38,407 nt of DNA, taken from positions 1 to 38,407 of the forward strand of contig WGCS01000035.1 of NCBI GenBank assembly GCA_015493685.1. The letters are read 5' to 3'. Positions 24,036 to 32,500 of the stretch are shown one piece after another. Made by a program: the position numbers and the translations under genes. The number at the start of each line of letters is the position of its first letter. Within the stretch, counting starts at the first letter, position 1. Below the pieces are notes generated by a model, which saw nothing but the letters and a program-made list of their open reading frames with translations, made no database searches and was not told the origin of the DNA. Source of the stretch: Bacteroidales bacterium (GTDB taxonomy: Bacteria > Bacteroidota > Bacteroidia > Bacteroidales > UBA1556).

Positions 24036-24776
24036 TCAAATGGCCGGAGACCATATATTCCATGATGCCTCAGCCTGTTGTTCCAACATCTCAATACCAT
24101 TTTGTATTATAGCATCTTGTGCTTCTGCTTTCTGTAAAAAGATTGTTTTAGCAGGATTATAAACAAGGTCTATCACCAAATGAAACCGAGTAATTGCTTT
24201 ATAGGGAATAGGTGGAAATGAATTGACATCAGGATACATTCCCAATGGGGTAGCATTAACAATGATGTTATTATCTTCTATTGTTCCGGCACTTAGCGTA
24301 TCCCACAGAATTTCGTCCAAAGAATTAGGCTTTCTGGCAACCATAGTACTTTGTATCGACAATTCATCAAGTGCAGCTTTTACTGCTTTCGCTGCACCTC
24401 CATTTCCTAATATCAGTGCACTATGATGATACGTTTGGAATAATGGAATAAAGGACTTTAAGAAACCTTCGACATCGGTGTTATAACCATAAAGTTTATC
24501 ATTGATAATTTTCACACAATTGCATGCGCCAATTTCATCAACTACTTTATCTCTAAAATACAAATAGGGAAGAATCTGTTCTTTGTATGGAATAGTAACG
24601 TTAAAGCCCTCCAAATCAGGGTGTTCTTCGATAAGTCGGCTTAGAGATTCTATACTTTCCAATTCGAAAAGCTCATAACAATAATCAGTCATTCCTTCTC
24701 GCTGAAATTTACTGTTAAAATAATCAGCAGAGAAAGAATGCTTTAAGCTTTGCCCTATAAGTCCATACGTTCTCAT
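24036..24776 (-). CDS. aroE: Shikimate dehydrogenase
   Basis: AroE reduces 3-dehydroshikimate to shikimate with NADPH in chorismate and aromatic amino acid synthesis. The chosen start, ATG at 24776, gives MRTYGLIGQSLKHSFS, the conserved N-terminus with the SLKHSFS substrate-binding loop. It is 9 bases after the typA stop, so a TTG nine bases upstream is not needed. Further signatures are FNVTIPYKEQILPYL (catalytic Lys), GACNCVKI, GYNTDVEGF (substrate Asp) and the Rossmann loop LILGNGGAAKAV, then NATPLGMYPD. The 246-residue length is slightly short but normal for Bacteroidetes. It is the second gene of the typA-aroE unit. Confidence 0.95.
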   Translation of the reverse strand: MRTYGLIGQSLKHSFSADYFNSKFQREGMTDYCYELFELESIESLSRLIEEHPDLEGFNVTIPYKEQILPYLYFRDKVVDEIGACNCVKIINDKLYGYNTDVEGFLKSFIPLFQTYHHSALILGNGGAAKAVKAALDELSIQSTMVARKPNSLDEILWDTLSAGTIEDNNIIVNATPLGMYPDVNSFPPIPYKAITRFHLVIDLVYNPAKTIFLQKAEAQDAIIQNGIEMLEQQAEASWNIWSPAI

Positions 24777-24785
24777 TATTGGCAA

Positions 24786-26594
24786 TTAGCTCTGTGAGTT
24801 TCTAAGTCTTTTTCTATCAGTCTCTTTTAAAAGAATTTTTCTAAGTCTCAAATGCTTGGGCGTAACCTCAAGGTATTCATCTTGACGAATATATTCCATG
24901 GCTTCTTCAAGAGAGAATTTAATGGCAGGGACAATACGCACTTTATCATCAGAACCGGAAGCACGCATATTACTCAGTTTTTTTGTTTTAACAAGATTAA
25001 TCACTAAGTCCCCTTGGCGTACATGCTCCCCGATAACCATTCCTTCATAAATATCTTCTCCAGGATTGACAAAAAACTTACCTCTATCTTGTAGCTTATT
25101 GATAGAGAAAGGAATAGAAGTGCCAGTTTCCAAAGCAATAAGTGCACCATTACGTCGTATTCCCAAATCACCTTTTAAGGGCTCATAGCCTTTTAAACGG
25201 TGAGCGATAACAGCTTCCCCTTCAGTGGCAGTAAGCATCTGATTTCTTAAACCTATAATACCTCTCGATGGAATGAAGAATTCCAAATTACTACGCTCCC
25301 CTTTCATTTCAATATTGGCAATTTCTCCTTTACGTGCAGTAACAAATTCAATTACTTTTCCCGAAAACGATTCCGGCACTTGCACTGTAAGCACTTCTAT
25401 AGGTTCGCATTTTACGCCATCTATTTCTTTTATAATCACCTGAGGCTGACCAAGCTGCAATTCATATCCCTCACGACGCATAGTCTCTACCAAAATTGAT
25501 AAATGAAGTATTCCTCTTCCATATACTATAAATGAGTCGGCCGAATTAGTTTCTTCCACTTTAAGAGCCAAGTTCCTCTCTGTTTCTGCAAACAAACGGT
25601 CTCTAATTTGACGAGAAGTAACATATTTTCCATCTTGGCCATAGAATGGGGAATTATTGATGGTAAAAAGCATACTCATGGTAGGCTCATCTACCGTAAT
25701 GGGAGAAAGGGCTTCCGGATTGTCAAAATCAGTAACAGTATCACCAATATCGAACTGTTCAATACCAAAGATAGCACAAATTTCTCCACACTGAATCTCT
25801 TTCTTAGTCTTCCGTTTACCTAGTCCCTCAAAAGTGTAAGCCTCTTTAATAAAAGACTTTTGAACCTCCCCTTTACGATTTACTACCGAAATATTTTGCC
25901 CGGCCTTAAGACTTCCTTTAGTAATTTTACCAATGGCAATTCTTCCTGTATAACTTGAGTAATCGAGGCTGGTGATACGCATCTGTAATATTCCATCTTC
26001 TATTGTTGGGGCAGGAATATGCTCTATTATTTGATCCAATAAGAAAGTTACATCTTCTGTTGGCTCCTCCCAATTAGGACCCATCCAACCTGCCTTTGCA
26101 GATCCATATACTGTTGGAAAATCCAACTGATCTTCTGTTGCATCGAGGCTAAACATTAAATCAAAAACAGCTTCTTGAGTCTCATCAGGAGTACAGTTTG
26201 GCTTATCTACTTTATTTATTACTACTATGGGCTTAAGATTAAGTTCGATGGCTTTTTGTAGTACAAAGCGGGTTTGAGGCATAGGACCTTCAAAAGCATC
26301 CACTATAAGGAGTACTCCATCCGCCATATTTAAAACACGTTCTACTTCCCCGCCAAAATCAGAGTGACCGGGAGTATCTATAATATTAATTTTAACTCCC
26401 TTATAATGTACCGATACATTCTTTGAAAGTATGGTAATTCCTCGCTCTTTCTCTAAATCATTACTGTCGAGGATTAAATCTCCGACATCTTCATTATCTC
26501 TAAACATCTTTACCTGATGTAACAGTCTGTCAACAAGGGTTGTTTTGCCGTGGTCAACGTGGGCAATAATTGCAATATTTCTAATATCTTCCAT
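24786..26594 (-). CDS. typA: Translational GTPase TypA/BipA
   Basis: TypA (BipA) is an EF-G-like ribosome-associated GTPase involved in 50S assembly and stress or cold growth. I chose the ATG at 26594 (MEDIRNIAIIAHVDHGK...), which gives 602 residues; a TTG 21 bases upstream would add a leader outside the family consensus. Switches and G motifs are visible: AHVDHGKTT (G1), the RGITI switch region, DTPGHSDF (G3) and NKVDKPN (G4). Domains II, III and V and the BipA-specific C-terminal domain follow (FFIPSRGIIGLRNQ, GEAVIAHRLKGYEP, GMVIGEH). The length and start agree with the family. A -7 box (26613-26620) lies just before the gene. Confidence 0.97.
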   Translation of the reverse strand: MEDIRNIAIIAHVDHGKTTLVDRLLHQVKMFRDNEDVGDLILDSNDLEKERGITILSKNVSVHYKGVKINIIDTPGHSDFGGEVERVLNMADGVLLIVDAFEGPMPQTRFVLQKAIELNLKPIVVINKVDKPNCTPDETQEAVFDLMFSLDATEDQLDFPTVYGSAKAGWMGPNWEEPTEDVTFLLDQIIEHIPAPTIEDGILQMRITSLDYSSYTGRIAIGKITKGSLKAGQNISVVNRKGEVQKSFIKEAYTFEGLGKRKTKKEIQCGEICAIFGIEQFDIGDTVTDFDNPEALSPITVDEPTMSMLFTINNSPFYGQDGKYVTSRQIRDRLFAETERNLALKVEETNSADSFIVYGRGILHLSILVETMRREGYELQLGQPQVIIKEIDGVKCEPIEVLTVQVPESFSGKVIEFVTARKGEIANIEMKGERSNLEFFIPSRGIIGLRNQMLTATEGEAVIAHRLKGYEPLKGDLGIRRNGALIALETGTSIPFSINKLQDRGKFFVNPGEDIYEGMVIGEHVRQGDLVINLVKTKKLSNMRASGSDDKVRIVPAIKFSLEEAMEYIRQDEYLEVTPKHLRLRKILLKETDRKRLRNSQS

Positions 26595-26612
26595 AGTATA
26601 TAAATTGGGCGG

Positions 26613-26620
26613 CAAAGATA
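26613..26620 (-). promoter_or_regulatory. Candidate -7 box for typA-aroE
   Basis: The minus strand reads TATCTTTG, ending 18 bases before the typA ATG, a short leader that supports the start at 26594. Confidence 0.5.
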
Positions 26621-26811
26621 GTGAGATTTGTTTTGGAAAAAGTATTTTATTTTCAATGAGTTACATTTGTTAACCTATTGATAACAAAATAAATACAATA
26701 CCACATCTTAAACTCTTTTTATTTTCACCTACATTAATCCACTTAATGAAGTAAAAAAACATGTCTAAACAACATTCTCATTTATACTATTCTATACCTA
26801 TTCGGTATTAT

Positions 26812-26854
26812 ATAAAAAAAGAATCTCCTTTGAAAAAATTTCAAAGGAGATTCT
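26812..26854 (-). terminator. Strong rho-independent terminator on the minus strand
   Basis: Perfect 16-bp arms AGAATCTCCTTTGAAA (26820-26835) and TTTCAAAGGAGATTCT (26839-26854) with loop AAA are flanked on the minus-strand exit side by a T7 tract (26814-26820 as A on the plus strand). It stops transcription coming from the rubrerythrin/transglutaminase unit, about 320 bases after the rubrerythrin stop. Confidence 0.85.
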
Positions 26855-26898
26855 ACATCCGGTTATTGGATTTGTCCAAACTAAAACTCATTATTAAG

Positions 26899-27170
26899 TA
26901 GGGTCCGCTGAAAACCACATAAAATAGAAATTTACAGCTGATTGCAAATTTGCTACACATAATAAGTACATGGTTTTCGAGCATAATAGTGTAAGATCCG
27001 TGCAATTATTAAAGCTTGATAACGCAATTGTTTGTTACTCAGAAACACAGATCTTTTTTAACTTCTTCGTCTTGAAGTATTTCCATACATCTACACCTCA
27101 GAAATTAAAAAATATATACACGTTTTCGACAAGCTCAACGCATAGCTTCTGAGATTTTCAGCAAACCCTA
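26899..27170. mobile_element. MITE-like element or decayed insertion sequence (272 bp) with terminal inverted repeats
   Basis: Ends TAGGGTCCGCTGAAAACC (26899-26916) and, on the opposite strand, TAGGGTTTGCTGAAAATC (27153-27170) match in 15 of 18 positions. GGGTnnGCTGAAAA-type ends are common among DDE insertion sequences. No complete transposase is present. On the minus strand a short stop-free stretch (ending in FYFMWFSADPT at the left end) resembles the way many transposase ORFs run into their terminal repeat. It sits a few bases after the rubrerythrin stop. The target-site duplication is not clear. It also contains a TTCGACAAGCTCAACG segment (about 27125-27140), which resembles a short repeat I associate with many bacterial intergenic regions. 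Confidence 0.55.
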
Positions 27171-27174
27171 AGTA

Positions 27175-27747
27175 TTAATAATTGGTCTCTTTTATTTCAA
27201 AATAAGATTGTGGATGAAGACAAGCAGGACAAGTTTTGGGAGCATTTTTTCCTTCATGAATATAACCGCAATTACGGCATTTCCAATAAACTTTCTCTTC
27301 CCTTTCAAAGACCTTACCTGATTCTAAATTATTGTATAATGTTCTATACCTATTTTCATGGGATTTTTCCACTCTTGCTATCATTCGCCAGGCAGTAGCT
27401 ATTTCCTTAAAACCTTCTTCTTCGGCAATATCGGCAAAATGAGGATATAATTCTGACCACTCTTCATTTTCTCCTTCTGCAGAAGCTTTAAGATTTTCTA
27501 ATGTATGTCCAATTTTACCTGCCGGATAACTTGCTGTAATTTCTACCATTCCTCCTTCTAAGAATTTGAAAAAACGTTTTGCATGCTCTTTTTCATTGAG
27601 AGCGGTTTCTGCAAATATAGCAGCAATTTGTTCCAAGCCTTCTTTCTTAGCCTGCTTAGCAAAATAATCATAACGCATACGTGCTTGCGACTCTCCTGCA
27701 AATGATTTGAGGAGATTTTGTTCTGTTTTACTTCCTTTTAATTTCAT
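27175..27747 (-). CDS. rbr: Rubrerythrin
   Basis: Rubrerythrin reduces hydrogen peroxide with a diiron site, and protects anaerobes from oxidative stress in the cytoplasm. The 190-residue chain begins MKLKGSKTEQNLLKSFAGESQARMRYDYFA, the usual N-terminus; a further ATG 24 bases upstream exists but adds a non-conserved octamer. The ferritin-like bundle holds the ExxR/ExxH diiron ligands, e.g. FAGESQARMRY, TALNEKEHAKRF and IARVEKSHENRY. The C-terminal rubredoxin-like domain has CRNCGY and CPACLHP (two CxxC pairs). It lies 27 bases after the stop of the upstream transglutaminase-type gene, on the same strand, so the two probably share a transcript. A MITE-like element follows directly. Confidence 0.95.
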   Translation of the reverse strand: MKLKGSKTEQNLLKSFAGESQARMRYDYFAKQAKKEGLEQIAAIFAETALNEKEHAKRFFKFLEGGMVEITASYPAGKIGHTLENLKASAEGENEEWSELYPHFADIAEEEGFKEIATAWRMIARVEKSHENRYRTLYNNLESGKVFEREEKVYWKCRNCGYIHEGKNAPKTCPACLHPQSYFEIKETNY

Positions 27748-27774
27748 AAGTTTAATTGATTTTATATTCATAAA

Positions 27775-29385
27775 TTATTTTAACGGGCTCATCTCACCCC
27801 AATAGTCAATGGCTACATTAGTTTTAGGCTCGGTTTGGTAAGATTCATTACTATTATAATTCCATCCCAACGTATTAGAGCCTCCTCCCCCTTGAGTAGT
27901 GATAATAAAACGATTTGATAGATGACCAATATATCGTTCTTGGTCAGCAGGATATTTTTGATCTCCACCACTAGGGTCTATCGGTATCCATCCATAATTT
28001 GGAAGATAAACTTCTACCCAACGGTGAAACACATCATCAATAGAGCGCTTATCACCACGTTGAGCTACTGCACCAACATAGCGTGCCGGCAGCCCTGCGG
28101 CTCGACACATTGCTATAAATACAAAACTATATTCCGAGCAACTGCCATTTCCTCTGGCAAGCACAGTGGATGCTGTATTCCAACCTCCTACTCGTTTGTA
28201 GTATAAATGGCTGATAAGATAATTGAAGATATTACGCATCACCCAATATGAGTTCTTCTCGCTGCCTACTGCTTCGGTTACAGCCTTGGTTATCACCATA
28301 TTATGGATATCATACTTGGCATTATCACTAAGATACTTCTTGGAAATAGCTTCCGGGATTTCAGACAAATTACCACATTGATCAGGGTATAAGAACCATT
28401 GTACATCATAAGAGGTATAATCTAATTGCATAACCGATTCCCGATATTCTGATGGAGCTATATTTTTATAGGTAAACAAATAAGTCTTTTGTCCCCAATT
28501 ATCAGTTACCAGCTTAGCTTTGGGGCTACAACTTATGGTTGAATTGATTTCTTGATTCACTCTGTTTGTAGGAACAGCGATATTTACCTCAGCAGTGATT
28601 ATCTTTCCGGGACCATAGTTACGAATATTATGCATATATTTAAAATGACTTCTACTTGGATTTGATTTCTTATACTTAACACCATCTGCAATTACCAATT
28701 TATAAATCTGAGTATTTTGCAAGTCAACATTCCATAAATGGTTTCCATCCCATGCCAAATCACGGCTATATTTACCGGGAGAACTTATACTTAAAATTAC
28801 ATTACCATTTTTTGGATCTACCCTATATATTTTATCCCGAATACGGTCACTAACCCAAAGGTATTTACCATCAAAAGTAATTCCCTGTGGTGAACTTGCC
28901 GGAGATATAAACTCACGAATTGTGGTACCATCATTGGGGTCAAATTGAATCAACTTATGGGCAATATCATCAACACACCAAAGATAATTCCCATCCCAAG
29001 CAATAGAAATAGGAGAGGCTGACGGGGCATCGATTGTATGTAAGACATCTCCTGTTATGGGGTCAATTTTAAAAATTTTACCTCGATGATATTCATCACC
29101 TTGAGGAATAAGCCCTTTAATATCACTACACCATAAATATTTTCCATCCCATGCTAAGCCAGTTGGGTAGTAAGCCGGCGACTCTATCGTTTTAATAATA
29201 TCTCCATTCGTATTAAGTTGATATATTTTGTCATTTTTAAAATCACTAGTCCAAAGATATTTACCGTCAAAGGTAAGACCTGATGGATAAACTCCCGGGG
29301 TACGAAATGAAGTAATAACACCCCCTGCGACAGCACCCGCATACAGTGGATAAAGAAGAAATAGGATAAATAAATATCGTTTCAT
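27775..29385 (-). CDS. Secreted beta-propeller and transglutaminase-like protein
   Basis: The 536-residue protein has a signal peptide (1-18, LFILFLLYPLYAGAVA). Next come five tandem repeats of about 42-50 residues (about 24-235), each with a (T/A)(F/W)DG(K/N)xLW core, e.g. LTFDGKYLWTSD, LAWDGKYLWCSD, IAWDGNYLWCVD, ITFDGKYLWVSD and LAWDGNHLWNVD. This suggests a partial or small propeller-like domain. A linker of beta strands (240-350) precedes a transglutaminase-like core (about 365-475) with C416 (GNGSCSEYS), H454 (FHRWVEVYL) and D470 (PIDPSGG), the papain-like triad. The triad is complete, so it should be active, perhaps as a peptidase or crosslinker. It has no T9SS domain. A -7-like box TATATTTG (29408-29415) lies upstream, and rubrerythrin follows. 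Confidence 0.87.
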   Translation of the reverse strand: MKRYLFILFLLYPLYAGAVAGGVITSFRTPGVYPSGLTFDGKYLWTSDFKNDKIYQLNTNGDIIKTIESPAYYPTGLAWDGKYLWCSDIKGLIPQGDEYHRGKIFKIDPITGDVLHTIDAPSASPISIAWDGNYLWCVDDIAHKLIQFDPNDGTTIREFISPASSPQGITFDGKYLWVSDRIRDKIYRVDPKNGNVILSISSPGKYSRDLAWDGNHLWNVDLQNTQIYKLVIADGVKYKKSNPSRSHFKYMHNIRNYGPGKIITAEVNIAVPTNRVNQEINSTISCSPKAKLVTDNWGQKTYLFTYKNIAPSEYRESVMQLDYTSYDVQWFLYPDQCGNLSEIPEAISKKYLSDNAKYDIHNMVITKAVTEAVGSEKNSYWVMRNIFNYLISHLYYKRVGGWNTASTVLARGNGSCSEYSFVFIAMCRAAGLPARYVGAVAQRGDKRSIDDVFHRWVEVYLPNYGWIPIDPSGGDQKYPADQERYIGHLSNRFIITTQGGGGSNTLGWNYNSNESYQTEPKTNVAIDYWGEMSPLK

Positions 29386-29407
29386 GATGAGTACGTTAAT
29401 AAGACAT

Positions 29408-29415
29408 CAAATATA
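29408..29415 (-). promoter_or_regulatory. Candidate -7 box for the transglutaminase-rubrerythrin unit
   Basis: The minus strand reads TATATTTG, 22 bases before the ATG at 29385. It lies just past the hairpin ending the upstream giant gene. Confidence 0.4.
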
Positions 29416-29421
29416 AATAAA

Positions 29422-29490
29422 AAGAAAACGAAAGATACATAAATTATAAGTTAATTAATCAACTTATAATCTGCTTCTTTCGTTTTTCTT
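29422..29490 (-). terminator. Terminator-like long hairpin after the giant T9SS gene
   Basis: An inner perfect 10-bp stem ATTATAAGTT (29443-29452)/AACTTATAAT (29461-29470) is nested inside a second stem AAAACGAAAGA (29425-29435)/TCTTTCGTTTT (29476-29486). On the minus strand a T-rich tail follows. It separates the giant gene from the transglutaminase gene. Confidence 0.7.
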
Positions 29491-29527
29491 CTATAAATTG
29501 CTACAAATAAAAATAAAATACCATTAT

Positions 29528-32500
29528 TTACTGTACTATCAGTTTTTCAACCTGGTACAGCTGTTTTCCTTGCAAATGGAGATTGTACATTCCCTTGGAG
29601 AGGAAGCGTAAATCCAAAGTCTTAACAGTCTTCATTCCTCTAAATTCCATTGCCGATTGATACACCAATTTACCTTGATTATCAAAAATAAGGATATTAA
29701 TATCATCATCATGAGTACCTTCAATTTCCACATTTACTTTATCATGAAAGGGCACCGGATAAACATGTACTTGGTAATCGTTATCAATTTTCACTATTGA
29801 GTTACAATACACAATAGAAACTTCTATGGTATCACTACCGGTGCAGTTATCCTGATTAACAGTCTCCACCCAATAATTATACTGTCCTTGACCCAAATTT
29901 CCATCCACAAGGATAGTCTGAGCAGTATCTCCTGTACTCCATAGGTACGAAAGCATTGAGCCGGCATCCAAAATAAGCGTGCTCTGCTGACAAATACTTG
30001 TATCATTACCAAGCATATTTTTAGGAGAGGCTAATACTTCAATACGGGTAGAGTCGTCCACACTACAACCATTGGCATTGACAATATGAAGATAATAATT
30101 TGTATAAGCGTAAGGCAATGTATTTCCTTGAATAGTAATTATTTGTCCATCAAACCCATTGGACCATTGATAGCTGGCATATCCACCACCGGCATCAATA
30201 TCTACTGTAGCATTATCACAGAGTTTAACATCGCTTGGCAAGTTAGACGTTGGTATCTCATCAACAATAACAAAATTTCCTGCCGAAGCGGTATCATTAC
30301 CATCAATAACCTTTACAATAAAAGCTGTTGTTGCTGTGGGTGCCACTTTAGGACTGCGCAATGAGGAAGAGAAATAAGCAGGGCTAGAGGACCAACTATA
30401 AGTATAATTTCCTGTACCACCAGATCCTATGGCGGTAATAACAGTACTATCTCCTTTACAAATAGGGTTCTGATTTACCAGCATCATGGCGCTTAGATTT
30501 CCTCCCAATGTGGTAATGATTACCTGATCCGAATCAGCACAAAGAGTAGATTGGTCAATAACTTTTAACTGGTATATTACAGAAGCATTTAGGCTAACCG
30601 TTGTTGGATTTAAAATAGTTGACAAGCCACTAATCATATTTGCCGGAGTCCATTGGTAACTATACGTTCCCAAACCGCCCGAAGCACTTCCTTGTAAAGT
30701 AGCCGATGTTCCTGCATTCACTTGTTGATCAGCACCGGCATTAGCTATCGGTGCACCAACTACTACAACTGTAGTACTGTCAATATTGCTACAAAAATTT
30801 TGATCAGTATAGGAATATTTTACATAATGAGTTCCCAGCCCGGCAATAGAAGGGTCAAATTGATTACCCCCGACTACACCATTTCCGGAATATATTCCAC
30901 CGTAAGGAGCAGCTATATTTAAAGTTAAAATCGGACTGCTATTGCATAGCATTGGCAAATTAGTAAAGCTTATGCTTGGTAATGCAGTTACATTAATACT
31001 TAACGTTTTACTGTTAGTACAACCATTTGCATTGGTATAAGTATAACTTACCGGGAAGTTCCCTACCCCAGCCTGAGTTGGCACAAATGCATTTCCTATC
31101 ACTGCCGTTCCACTAAAAACACCTCCCGTTGGCTGTATCGAACTCATAAAAACGGTATCCGAGTTTTCGCACACCTGATTTGGCATTGCGAAACTTACTG
31201 CCGGCAGATTATTTACCACCACATAAACACTGTCAGTAACAATGCTATTTCCGTCGGTAACATTGGCGATGAACCAAGTATTCTGAGTAGGGCTAAAAGT
31301 TGGTGTAGCACCACTGGCAATAAATCCACTTGGATTCGATCTCCACGCATAATTTAAACTAGCTACTCCTCCACTTCCAAGAGCTGTCAGCTGAACCGTA
31401 TCACCAACACAAATACTATCGTCACTCGTCGATACGGTAAGTCCCAAAGGCCCCCCAGTAATACCCACAAAGACATGATCTGAATCAGAACAATTAGTGG
31501 TAACATCATTAACAATAAAAGTGTATTGTGTTGAAGTAAATAAAGCAATAGTAGCCGTAGTAGCATTAGTAGGACTTACCACTTTAGAGGCAGGAAGCCA
31601 TTGATAAGTAGCCGTAGAAACTAATCCTTGGGCAGAACCATGCAAATTAGCAGAATTTCCATAATTTATGATGGTATCATTACCGGCATATACTGTTGGC
31701 AATGCATAAACAGTAAGTGTATTTATTGCTGAATCAGTACAAGAATTCACATCAGTATAAGTGTATTTTACTCTTTGCAAACCCACCCCTGCCAAACTTG
31801 GATTAAATTGATTTTGCATAACTATTCCATTCCCACTAAAAACCCCTCCGGCAGGCGACCCGCTAATGACAACATTGGCATCACTAATGCACATCGTTGA
31901 TGGTAAGCCGGTGAAACTAACTGTTGGCGATGAATGCACCGTTATTGTATTCGTTGCTACTGAAGTACAACCGGTAGCATTAGTAAGTGTATAAGTAATA
32001 ATATGAGTCCCTACTCCTGCCACAGAAGGGGAAAACACACCATTTACAACTCCAGAACCGGAATAGGTTCCCCCTGCAGGACTTGCTTGATTGAGTGTTA
32101 AACTATTTCCACCGACACAAACATCAGCTAATGAAGCAAAATTAATTACCGGCTTGGCATTAACTTGTATTTCCTTATTATCTGTGGAAATACAACCATA
32201 AGCATTATTAACCGATAAAGTATAGGTTCCACTTTGAGACAGAGCTATATTAGTAATGACAGGATTTACCTGAGTAGAGAAAAAAGATGCAGGTCCTGAC
32301 CAACTATGCGGCAAGGTATCCACTGCTACAATTTCAATGCTATAATCTTCTGTTTCTCCATAGCCATAATTATTTTCACAACCTCCCAATATAGGAGCAT
32401 TATACTTTTGAATAATTCGCATCTTTGTTTTCCCCAAAGCAGCATTACTGGGGACAGGAACATAGGCAATAAAGTCATGATTGCCATTAAAAGTTGCTGA

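Noticed and set aside
24777-24785. TTG start for aroE
   Set aside because: The ATG three codons later matches the conserved N-terminus MRTYGLIG.
26595-26615. TTG-led extension of typA
   Set aside because: The added residues lie outside the conserved TypA start, and the -7 box at 26613-26620 overlaps it.
26970-27152. 60-codon plus-strand ORF inside the MITE-like element
   Set aside because: No recognisable domain, and it lies opposite the strand that shows transposase-like remnants.
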